Assembly (NCBI RefSeq): GCF_015223055.1 | Contig: NZ_JADFBX010000012.1 | Location: forward strand, 92,481 to 156,480 | Direction: 5' to 3' | Origin: Pedobacter sp. MC2016-24 | GTDB taxonomy: Bacteria > Bacteroidota > Bacteroidia > Sphingobacteriales > Sphingobacteriaceae | DNA: 64,000 nt | Shown: in pieces, positions 1 through 8,230 of the stretch | How the letters are laid out: every line of letters begins with the position of its first letter | How positions within the stretch are numbered: position 1 is the first letter of the stretch | Notes under the pieces: generated by a model | Seen by the model: only the letters and a program-made list of their open reading frames with translations | Databases searched by the model: none | What the model was told of the DNA's origin: nothing | Position numbers and translations under genes: made by a program

Positions 1-731
1 GAGATATTGCCAATCAACAAGGTGTAAAAATATCCAAAACAGCAGACGGACAAATCCTTTATGAAATCGCCGGTACAAAATTGGGAAATACTGAATTTAA
101 TACGCTAAGCACTGCCTGTGGTGAGCAGGCTCAGGTGAAGCTGCCGGACGGGACCCTGGTATTTTTGAATGCCGCATCATCTTTAGCCTATCCTACAACC
201 TTTAAAGGGTTAAGTACCAGGGAAACATCTTTGAAAGGCGAAGCTTATTTTCAGGTCGCTAAAGACAAAAAGCATCCTTTCATCGTCAAAACAAAGAATC
301 AGCAGGTGGAAGTTCTTGGAACCCGGTTCAATATTAATGCCTACGACGATGACCATACGAACATCACAAAAACCACGTTGGAAGAAGGCTCTGTGAAGGT
401 CAGCGCCGGAGAAAAAGAGCTGACAATTATTCCTGGCGAACAAGCGAGCATTCAAAACAATAAAATAGCAGTAATCAAAGCTGATCTGGAGGAAGTGCTG
501 GCATGGAAAAATGGCTATTTCAGGTTTAACGGCGAAAAAATCACCAGTATCATGACTAAGCTTTCCAGGTGGTATAACATTGATGTCGTCTATCTGGGCC
601 CGCCTACAGATGAAACTTTCACGGGTACTGTTTCCAGTGATAAAAACCTGGGCCAGGCCCTAAAAATCCTGCAGAATACAAATGGCGTCAAATTTAAAGT
701 CGAGGGAAGGAGGGTCACTGTTATGCCCTAG
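1..731 (+). CDS. FecR-family anti-sigma factor, C-terminal part (5' end outside window)
   Basis: The frame is open from the window edge (first full codon at position 3) to the TAG at 729-731, so only the periplasmic part is seen and the N-terminal cytoplasmic and membrane segments lie upstream. The visible protein has the FecR core (LPDGTLVFLNAASSLAYP, then GEAYFQVAKD and VLGTRFNINAY) followed by a C-terminal DUF4974-like domain (about the last 70 residues, YFRFNGEKITSIM onward). FecR proteins hold an ECF sigma factor at the membrane and release it when a TonB-dependent receptor with an STN domain signals. The next gene is such a receptor, so the pairing is inferred from both domain content and order. 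The sigma gene should lie just upstream of the window. Confidence 0.93.
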   Translation, partial: DIANQQGVKISKTADGQILYEIAGTKLGNTEFNTLSTACGEQAQVKLPDGTLVFLNAASSLAYPTTFKGLSTRETSLKGEAYFQVAKDKKHPFIVKTKNQQVEVLGTRFNINAYDDDHTNITKTTLEEGSVKVSAGEKELTIIPGEQASIQNNKIAVIKADLEEVLAWKNGYFRFNGEKITSIMTKLSRWYNIDVVYLGPPTDETFTGTVSSDKNLGQALKILQNTNGVKFKVEGRRVTVMP

Positions 732-761
732 TGCATAGGATAAAGACGACCTGACAAAAAA

Positions 762-789
762 AGTCATCCTGGTTGGAGCCGGGATGACT
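762..789. repeat. Inverted repeat between fecR and susC
   Basis: AGTCATCC (762-769) and GGATGACT (782-789) are perfect complements separated by 12 bases. The run of A on the left side (756-762) makes this a terminator-like hairpin with a T tail only when read on the minus strand, where no gene is seen. On the plus strand it is a hairpin between the anti-sigma gene and susC and may attenuate or protect the transcript. Function is inference. Confidence 0.5.
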
Positions 790-878
790 AAAAGTCTGGA
801 TCGATTAATTAATTATCAACCAAGCTTAGCCCTCCATCGCAAAATTACAGGCTAAACTTACTAAACCAAACTAAACAA

Positions 879-3800
879 ATGTACGAATTTTACAAGGAAA
901 AATTGTGCATGCCACTGGCCTGCACAAGAACAATGCTATTAACTATGAAGTTCACGTTTTTTCTATTGATCACAGTTATTATGCAGGTAAGCGCGAATTC
1001 TTACGGGCAGAAAGTGACTTTGTCAGAAAAAAATGCGCGATTGGAGCATATCTTCAATAAGATAAGGGTGCAGACTGGTTACGATTTTATGTTTTCCGGG
1101 TCAACGATGAGAGATACCAAAACAGTAAGCATCAATGTTCGTGACGCTGAACTGAAAACCGTTCTTGATCAGTTGTTAACCAACCAACCTTTAACTTTCA
1201 AAATTGAGGACCGCTCGGTAGTTATCACCAGAAAAAGCTTAAAAGAGACAGTCAAAAATACCACTGCTGACCTGGCCGCTATCCTGTCTGGAAAGGTGGT
1301 AAATGAGCAGGGGCTGCCATTACCGGGGGTGACAGTTACCATCATACCAGAAGACAAGACCAAAAAAACGTTAAGTTTTTTTATAAACAACAGCGGAGCC
1401 TTATTTACTTTAAACGTTGAACAAAACGATCTGCTCCAATTTTCCTTCATCGGCTACAAAACCCAGGAGCATCTGGTGTCGGGCTTAAAACAGCCTGTCA
1501 CTATCAAAATGGTGTCAGCAGTTGGTTCTCTGGACGAAATACAAGTTATCGCCTACGGTACGACCAGCCGGAGGCTGAGTACTGGTGCAGTTTCATCAAT
1601 CACGGCGGAAGAGATTGCTAAACAGCCCGTATCGAATCCTTTACTTGCGCTCCAGGGCAGGGTATCTGGTGCTGTGATTACCCAGAATTCAGGTTTGCCG
1701 GGAGGTTATGTGGATGTGCTCATTCGGGGCGCCTCTTCGATTTCGTCCGGTACAACACCCTTATTTGTGATTGACGGTGTACCCTTCAATACCGGTGCCC
1801 CGGCTTCGGTCAATGGTGCAGGTTTCAATGAAGTGAGTGGTATAGCTGCGCCCTCCGTTAGGCTTAGCCCCTTTAGCATCATCAACCCCGATGACATTGA
1901 AAGGATTGACATTCTTAAAGATGCCGATGCGACAGCTATTTTCGGAACCAAAGGTGCAAACGGCGCGGTGATGATCACGACCAAGAGGGCAAAACAAGGC
2001 AAAACACAGCTGAGCGTCAATCTGCAGCAAGGTTTTGGCGAAGTAGCTCACTTTATTCCGATCCTTAACCTGGAACAGTACCTGAACATCAGGCACCAGG
2101 CCTTAAAAAATGACGGTCTGACTCCCAATGCGTCCAATGCGCCTGACCTCCTGAGCTGGAACCAAAACGAAGGCGTTGACTGGCAAAGGAAATACATGGG
2201 CGGCACCGCACAATACACCAACATTAACGCCACCCTTCAGGGCGGCGATGCCAGAACGCGTATGCTGCTGAGTACGGGTTATAACAGACAAACGCCGGTT
2301 AGCCCCGGCAGGCAAAGCGACCAGCGTGCCAGTGCCAGACTCAATGTGGAACACAATTCCCTGGACAAGAAATTCAATGCAGTGGCCAATATCAATTATG
2401 GCTACAACCATTCAGATATGCGTACGAGCGATTTTTCACAGTTTGTATTTATGCCGCCAAACAGACCATTGTATAATGCAGACGGCAGTATAAACTGGGC
2501 AACGATCCAAAACCCGGAAGCCAGTTTACTGAAACGGTACCTGGGCAGCACGAATTCCCTGACCAGTAGCCTCAACTTACGTTACATCCTGATGTCAGGA
2601 TTGGAACTTCAGGTCAATTCCGGGTTTAATAAAAGTAATACCAATCAAAACCAGCAGAGTCCGGCCATTTCAGAAAGCCCACGTAATGCTGTTCCAACCA
2701 ATGACGCCAACTTTGGTCTTATCGACAACCAGTTCTATAGTGTAGAACCACAACTCAACTTTAACAGAAAAATTGGTGGGGGAGACCTCAGCCTGCTTAT
2801 TGGGACAACCTTTCAAAATACCGCTTTCGTATCCACGAGCATCAATGCCCGTCAATACATCAATGGACAACTACTTGGCGCCATTACCGGAGCAGCAAAT
2901 TACAGACTCACTGGCAACAACACCGTGTACAAGTATAACTCCGTGTTTACACGCCTCAACTACAACTGGCAACAAAAGTACATCATCAACGGAATCCTCA
3001 GGCGGGATGGATCATCACGTTTCGGATCGGACTATAGTTTTGGTAACTTTGGATCGATCGGTGGTGCCTGGATTTTCACCAACGAGGATTTCCTGAAAAA
3101 CAAAAAATCCTTTCTTTCCTTCGGAAAATTGAAGGCCAACTGGGGCGTTACCGGTAATGATTTAATTTCGGATTACCTGTACTTACCCCTGTTTAAGCCT
3201 TCAAATGTATACCAGGGACAGACCACGCTGGCATCAGTCAATCCGGCAAACGAAAAAATCCGTTGGGAAACTACTCAGAAACTTGACCTGGGCATTGACC
3301 TGGGCTTTTTTAATGACCGAATGCTGCTTAACGCCAACTACTATTATAATCGGTCGAACAATCAACTGGGGATGCTATCGCTGCCTGTCAGTACTGGTTA
3401 TAGCGGGTATATGGCTAATTTTCCGGCCAGAATTGACATGCAGGGACTAGAATTTGAACTGAACACCACGAATGTAAAAAGTAAAAACTTCAACTGGAAA
3501 ACGTCGCTCAACCTGACCATCCCACGCAGTAAGATTGTGAGTGTCTCTGCTGATTTCACCGGTGCGGCTACCCTGCCTATTGGCTATCCCCTGAGTCAGT
3601 TCCAGGGTTATATCTTCGATAGTATTGATCCGGATACAGGGATCCCGTTGTTTCGTACAGCAGCCGGCGGAACGACTGCTACACCAACGATGGGTGACCT
3701 GCAATGGTACGGAAACACCTTGCCGAAAGCCTACGGCGGTATCGGAAATGATTTTCAATATCAGGGATTTACGCTGAGTTTCTTCATTCAGGTGATGCAA

Positions 3801-4184
3801 CAGGATGGCCAGACAATGCCGAAACCAGGAAGCATTGGAACTGCTACAAATTTGCCTGCCCAGTTTGCATCAGGTGTATGGCAAAACTCTGGCGATATTG
3901 CAACCTTTCCCAAAGCTTCTACCGGTTTAACGGCTTATTCGTTTTTAGGTAGCTCCAACTTTGGTTTTGGCGACAATACCTTTGCTAAACTCAGGAACAT
4001 TAGCCTGGCTTATGCCTTGCCGGCACAGTGGACGAAAAGTGTGCATGTTACCAATGCCCGGATTTTTGCCAATGCACAAAATGTGTACACCTGGACGAAA
4101 GCCAAATATCTGTTTGATCCGGAAACGGGTTCAGCTACTCCGCCTTTAAGAATGATCACCTTCGGGCTGAACCTTTCTTTATAA
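879..4184 (+). CDS. SusC/RagA-type TonB-dependent receptor with N-terminal STN domain
   Basis: An outer-membrane active transporter of 1101 residues. After a signal peptide (MKFTFFLLITVIMQVSANSY, with the better start perhaps at Met23) comes an STN signalling domain (about 45-118), a carboxypeptidase-regulatory-like domain (about 137-215, LSGKVVNEQGLPLPGV), a TonB plug (about 225-350) and the beta barrel ending in an aromatic/hydrophobic C terminus (FGLNLSL). STN domains contact FecR-type anti-sigma factors, which fits the gene upstream. SusD follows after 17 bases, so the two form the usual receptor/lid pair. The substrate cannot be read from sequence; the thioredoxin and M16 peptidase genes downstream point away from a simple glycan locus. 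Confidence 0.95.
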   Translation: MYEFYKEKLCMPLACTRTMLLTMKFTFFLLITVIMQVSANSYGQKVTLSEKNARLEHIFNKIRVQTGYDFMFSGSTMRDTKTVSINVRDAELKTVLDQLLTNQPLTFKIEDRSVVITRKSLKETVKNTTADLAAILSGKVVNEQGLPLPGVTVTIIPEDKTKKTLSFFINNSGALFTLNVEQNDLLQFSFIGYKTQEHLVSGLKQPVTIKMVSAVGSLDEIQVIAYGTTSRRLSTGAVSSITAEEIAKQPVSNPLLALQGRVSGAVITQNSGLPGGYVDVLIRGASSISSGTTPLFVIDGVPFNTGAPASVNGAGFNEVSGIAAPSVRLSPFSIINPDDIERIDILKDADATAIFGTKGANGAVMITTKRAKQGKTQLSVNLQQGFGEVAHFIPILNLEQYLNIRHQALKNDGLTPNASNAPDLLSWNQNEGVDWQRKYMGGTAQYTNINATLQGGDARTRMLLSTGYNRQTPVSPGRQSDQRASARLNVEHNSLDKKFNAVANINYGYNHSDMRTSDFSQFVFMPPNRPLYNADGSINWATIQNPEASLLKRYLGSTNSLTSSLNLRYILMSGLELQVNSGFNKSNTNQNQQSPAISESPRNAVPTNDANFGLIDNQFYSVEPQLNFNRKIGGGDLSLLIGTTFQNTAFVSTSINARQYINGQLLGAITGAANYRLTGNNTVYKYNSVFTRLNYNWQQKYIINGILRRDGSSRFGSDYSFGNFGSIGGAWIFTNEDFLKNKKSFLSFGKLKANWGVTGNDLISDYLYLPLFKPSNVYQGQTTLASVNPANEKIRWETTQKLDLGIDLGFFNDRMLLNANYYYNRSNNQLGMLSLPVSTGYSGYMANFPARIDMQGLEFELNTTNVKSKNFNWKTSLNLTIPRSKIVSVSADFTGAATLPIGYPLSQFQGYIFDSIDPDTGIPLFRTAAGGTTATPTMGDLQWYGNTLPKAYGGIGNDFQYQGFTLSFFIQVMQQDGQTMPKPGSIGTATNLPAQFASGVWQNSGDIATFPKASTGLTAYSFLGSSNFGFGDNTFAKLRNISLAYALPAQWTKSVHVTNARIFANAQNVYTWTKAKYLFDPETGSATPPLRMITFGLNLSL

Positions 4185-4201
4185 CCTAATCTTAAAAGAA
4201 C

Positions 4202-5644
4202 ATGAAACCAGCAAATAAAATATATCTAAATCTTGTGTTTTTCAGCTGCATACTTGCTGTGCTGCATCTGAGTTCCTGCAAGAAATACATTGATGTACCT
4301 GCACCAAAAATGAGCCTCGAGGCTGATAAGGTATTTTCAGATTCGGCAGCTACCTTAAGCAGTGTACTTCAACTCTACGACAGAGAAGTGATGGAGGTGC
4401 TCAACATTTATCCATCTCTTTCCGCAGACGAGGTGATCATGCCCCCGGCAAGTATCTGGAATTCTTTCTTCAACGCAGCCAATATGCAAGGGAATACCCT
4501 GAGCGTAATTGCTGACGGAGCGCTGAATGGTTTCAGCGTTGGCGCCCGTATTTACCAACCCTTGTATCAGAAAATCAATACGGCCAACCTTTGCATAGCG
4601 GGAATAAGTAGTTCTAACGCATATGGAGTAGCTAATAAAAACCAATTGATCGGCGAGTGTAAATTCTGGAGGGCCTGGAGCTACTTTTATCTGCTGAACC
4701 TATTCGGCAACGTGCCCTTAAACCTCAGCCCGGTTCTGGAAACCAATAAGACCTTATCCAATGCCCCGACCGCAGAAATCTACAAACAGATCATCGAAGA
4801 CCTGACAGATGCGAGAAACAGACTGTCTGCCACCAATATGAGTACTGAAAAAATAAGAGTAAACAAAGCGGCTGTAACAGCAATGCTGGCCAGGGTTTAC
4901 TTCTTTCAGCAAAATTGGCCCGCAGCTTATTCTGAAGCCAATACATTGCTGACTTCTACTAACTATACCCTGGAGTCCGATCTGGCTACTGTATTTTTGA
5001 AAACCAGTAGGGAAACTATTTTTCAAATACAAACGGTGAACAGTGGTGCAACGGCTTTGACAGGCGTAACACAAATACCGGGATTTTTTGCACCCTTGTC
5101 CGGCGTATTGCTGACTTCCTATGCCAATGCCAACCTGATATCCGCCTTTCAAACGGGAGACCTGCGCAAATCCAAGTGGATAGCCAACTTCCTCGACTTT
5201 AATACCTTTCAATCGTATAGCTATCCGTCCAAATACAAGCTAAACAACGCTTCAGTTTCCGGGAACGAGTACATTGTGATGTTTCGCCTGGCAGAGCTTT
5301 ACCTGATCCGCGCGGAGGCGGCCGCAAACCTGGATAGGCTGGCGGAAGCAGAAGAAGATTTATTCACCGTAAGGAAAAGAGCTGGCCTTAGTACCAGGCT
5401 GGCCTTGCCAGATCTTCCTACAGCACTTACTGCATTGGAACGGGAAAGAAGGTTGGAACTGTTTACTGAATATGGAGACCGCTGGCTGAACCTGAAACGG
5501 ACAGGCCGCATCCATACGGTATTGCCGGTGACTAAAGCTGGCACTGTGCCGGGTTACAAATGGGAACCTTATCAGGCACTTTATCCGATTCCCTCACAGG
5601 AAGTCTTTGCCAACAGAAACCTCAAGCAAAATCCGGGATACTAA
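4202..5644 (+). CDS. SusD/RagB-family substrate-binding lipoprotein
   Basis: A 480-residue surface lipoprotein that acts as the lid and binding partner of the SusC just upstream. A signal peptide ends in the lipobox LSSC followed by KKYIDVPAP, typical of SusD. The alpha-helical TPR-like body is recognisable (ECKFWRAWSYFYLLNLFGNVPL, then AVTAMLARVYFF), and the C-terminal part has MFRLAELYLIRAEAAANL and ERRLELFTEYGDRWLNLKRTG, both hallmarks of RagB/SusD. Length is normal for the family. It is translated from the same message as susC (17-base spacing). Confidence 0.95.
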   Translation: MKPANKIYLNLVFFSCILAVLHLSSCKKYIDVPAPKMSLEADKVFSDSAATLSSVLQLYDREVMEVLNIYPSLSADEVIMPPASIWNSFFNAANMQGNTLSVIADGALNGFSVGARIYQPLYQKINTANLCIAGISSSNAYGVANKNQLIGECKFWRAWSYFYLLNLFGNVPLNLSPVLETNKTLSNAPTAEIYKQIIEDLTDARNRLSATNMSTEKIRVNKAAVTAMLARVYFFQQNWPAAYSEANTLLTSTNYTLESDLATVFLKTSRETIFQIQTVNSGATALTGVTQIPGFFAPLSGVLLTSYANANLISAFQTGDLRKSKWIANFLDFNTFQSYSYPSKYKLNNASVSGNEYIVMFRLAELYLIRAEAAANLDRLAEAEEDLFTVRKRAGLSTRLALPDLPTALTALERERRLELFTEYGDRWLNLKRTGRIHTVLPVTKAGTVPGYKWEPYQALYPIPSQEVFANRNLKQNPGY

Positions 5645-5677
5645 ACCAGGTATTTCTATTTCTTAAAACACATCAAT

Positions 5678-6748
5678 ATGACAATAAAAATAATTATTGC
5701 GGGCCTCGCTTTATCCTGCCTGCCGGGCATGGGTGGTTTTGCCCAACAAACCAAAGTATCGCTCAGTCTCCCTACTGCAGAGGGAAAGGCCTTGTACCTG
5801 ACCAATGAGCAACGTAATTTCGCTGTTGAAATACCCTCAGACAGTAAAAGCAATTTCAAAGCCGCAGTAGATTTACCGGGCAGAGGATTCTATGCCATCG
5901 ACCAGATCGGGGAAATTTATCTTGAGCCAGGAAATGCGCTGCAGGTTATAGCCACAGCCCGGCAATCCTACCAGTTTAAAGGCAAACAAAGCAAAGAGAA
6001 TGAAGTCTTATCTAGGCTCAAAGCAGTCAGAGCGACATTGCTGCCGCAAAACTCGATAATCAAAAATGCCCCGTCTTTTAACTTGCTGCAGCAACCGGTC
6101 CAGAAATTTGCCATCACAATTCAAAGCTATAAAGACAGTGTGACCAAGCTGGTGTCTGCGTCGAAGAATATTTTTTTCCGTGAAATTGCCATGGGTGATG
6201 CGGATAGCTACTGTCGCGTCATGCTGATGAATTTTGACAGGTTCCATGAAGCAGATTCCACATCTTACATCGCTTCACTGGATTTCATCAATAACGCAAA
6301 ATCAAAAACGGATCCAAATTTCAGATTCAAAATGTACCGCGCCTTGTTGCTGCCTTTTATGGATGGTTTTCTGAACGAGGAAGATCGCCAGGCTGTGTAT
6401 AAATTATATAACGACGGATTCCGGGCAAATGACCATAATTTGTTGCAAAACTCGACCTGGTATGCCATCATTTCCAGCCAAATGGCTCTTGCAGAAATAC
6501 CAATAGACGAAAATAATCTGAAGGAAAGTTATCTCAGGAGACTTGCTGCTATTCCTTCGAAATTCCCGGATTCCACGCTTGCGGATTACCTCACCGGGCT
6601 GCAGGGCATTGAGTACCTGGATGCGGCCCAGCAGGCCACGACAGATTTTGAATCTGCCTACGAGGTTTTGAAATCTGTATCCATGTCCGCACAGTCCAGA
6701 GCTATGATTGAAAGGGCTTTTCTACAAATGAAACGAAGACAATTATGA
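5678..6748 (+). CDS. Secreted DUF4369-like protein lacking a thioredoxin domain
   Basis: A 356-residue protein with a signal peptide (cleavage likely after GGFAQ). Its N-terminal 130 residues align by eye with those of the next protein: LPGRGFYAIDQIGEIYLEPG here matches IPGKGIYNLSPIADLYLVPG there. It stops before any thioredoxin fold and contains no CxxC. It therefore looks like the beta-sandwich plus helical part of a TlpA/ResA-type protein of Bacteroidota without the catalytic domain. The stop codon overlaps the start of the next gene (ATGA, 6745-6748), so the two are translationally coupled. Role unknown; a scaffold or partner of the redox protein is a guess. Confidence 0.8.
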   Translation: MTIKIIIAGLALSCLPGMGGFAQQTKVSLSLPTAEGKALYLTNEQRNFAVEIPSDSKSNFKAAVDLPGRGFYAIDQIGEIYLEPGNALQVIATARQSYQFKGKQSKENEVLSRLKAVRATLLPQNSIIKNAPSFNLLQQPVQKFAITIQSYKDSVTKLVSASKNIFFREIAMGDADSYCRVMLMNFDRFHEADSTSYIASLDFINNAKSKTDPNFRFKMYRALLLPFMDGFLNEEDRQAVYKLYNDGFRANDHNLLQNSTWYAIISSQMALAEIPIDENNLKESYLRRLAAIPSKFPDSTLADYLTGLQGIEYLDAAQQATTDFESAYEVLKSVSMSAQSRAMIERAFLQMKRRQL

Positions 6749-8220
6749 AAAAATCAAATCTTATCCTGGCATTTCTGCTATTCGCAAATATAGCGTTTGC
6801 CCAAAAGATAACACTATCAGGTACTATCCGCTCCAACGATACTACATTAACGCTCAGCCATCAGATCAACGGGCTAAGCATAAAGATCCCTGTCCGGAAA
6901 GACAAATCCTTCAGCACAACATTAACTATCCCTGGTAAAGGCATATATAACTTAAGTCCGATCGCGGATCTTTACCTTGTGCCGGGCAGCAACATCCGCA
7001 TCACACCCGCCGATACTTCAGGGTATAAATTTTCGGGACCGGGATCCCTGGAAAATACCATCATATCCTCGCTTTCTGAGGAACGGAAAATTCTGCCCAT
7101 CGGAGGGGATATTGGTATACGCTTTTCCGCATTGAACGATAAACCGTCTTATTTTCTGGATCTCCTGAGTACTTTTCAACAGAATGTCGCTGCAAAGGTT
7201 TCCAAATCTACCGATACATTTTTTGTGAAGATCATGAATGGACTGATCAGAAATTCCGCACAAAGTTTGCTTTCCACCTATCGCAAATATTACGGTTTCG
7301 ATTCTTTGGTCATGCAGAAAATGACAAAACCCAGAAAGGTTGGATATTATAAAAGTGTTGCTGATCAAATGAAATTATTGCAGTACCAAGCCGCTACAAT
7401 TAGGGCTAACTTTCTTACCCCAGCGGATATTGCCACGATAGACGCGGCATATGAGAAGGATTTCAGCTGGAACGATGAACAGCTGTTTAAGGACGCCAGT
7501 CCTTACCGGAACCAGCTGATCGATAAACTTTCAGAAATTCCCAAAAACAAGTACGGACAGAAGCTGGAGCCAGATGCAGAGGCAATCGAGGTGTTAAAGA
7601 TCGTAGATGAAAAAATACAGCGTGATCTGATTAAAAACTTCGTGAAGGGAAATTTTGGCCTGATCTACTTAAAGTCAGGTAAAGACAAGCATCGTGTGGA
7701 TTCCATCTACCAAATGCTTAGTAAATTGCAGCTATTACCTTTTGTCAAAGCGCAAATTGATGTCCAGTATAGTAATTACGCGAAGCTTAAGTTAGACCCT
7801 TCGGCACTGGATTTTTCTTATAAAACAATAGATGATCAGGTGGTCACCTTAAAAGGCTTGAGAGGGAAGTATGTATATATTGATCTTTGGGCGACCTGGT
7901 GCATGCCCTGTAAAGCCGAAATTCCTGCTTTGCAACAACTTGAAAAGGAATATCACGACAAGAACATTCACTTTGTGAGCATCTCCCTGGATAACCCGGG
8001 AGACAAACAAAAGTGGATAAATTATGTGAAGGAAAACCAGCTGACTGGTATACAAATCATGGCGGATAAAGATTTTAGTTCTGAATTTATCCAAGCTTTT
8101 CAAGTCGTTTCCATCCCAAGATTTATTTTGATTGCACCGGATGGCAAAATTATTTCAGCCAATGCTGACCGACCTTCCAATCCGGCACTAAAAATACAAC
8201 TGAACAAATTATTGAATTAA
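6745..8220 (+). CDS. TlpA/ResA-like thioredoxin-family protein
   Basis: A 491-residue secreted protein with a signal peptide ending AFA-QK. The first ~370 residues are a DUF4369-like region plus a helical linker. From about residue 350 there is a thioredoxin fold (SYKTIDDQVVTLKGLRGKYV) with the active site W385-C386-M-P-C389, and the cis-proline region is in the final part (FQVVSIPRFILIAPDG). It probably acts as a periplasmic thiol-disulfide oxidoreductase or thiol reductant. It overlaps the upstream gene by four bases and is followed after 10 bases by the M16 peptidase, so it belongs to the fecR-susCD operon. Similar SusCD-thioredoxin groupings are common in Sphingobacteriia; their substrate is not established. 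Confidence 0.9.
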   Translation: MKKSNLILAFLLFANIAFAQKITLSGTIRSNDTTLTLSHQINGLSIKIPVRKDKSFSTTLTIPGKGIYNLSPIADLYLVPGSNIRITPADTSGYKFSGPGSLENTIISSLSEERKILPIGGDIGIRFSALNDKPSYFLDLLSTFQQNVAAKVSKSTDTFFVKIMNGLIRNSAQSLLSTYRKYYGFDSLVMQKMTKPRKVGYYKSVADQMKLLQYQAATIRANFLTPADIATIDAAYEKDFSWNDEQLFKDASPYRNQLIDKLSEIPKNKYGQKLEPDAEAIEVLKIVDEKIQRDLIKNFVKGNFGLIYLKSGKDKHRVDSIYQMLSKLQLLPFVKAQIDVQYSNYAKLKLDPSALDFSYKTIDDQVVTLKGLRGKYVYIDLWATWCMPCKAEIPALQQLEKEYHDKNIHFVSISLDNPGDKQKWINYVKENQLTGIQIMADKDFSSEFIQAFQVVSIPRFILIAPDGKIISANADRPSNPALKIQLNKLLN

Positions 8221-8230
8221 GATAGCGAAG

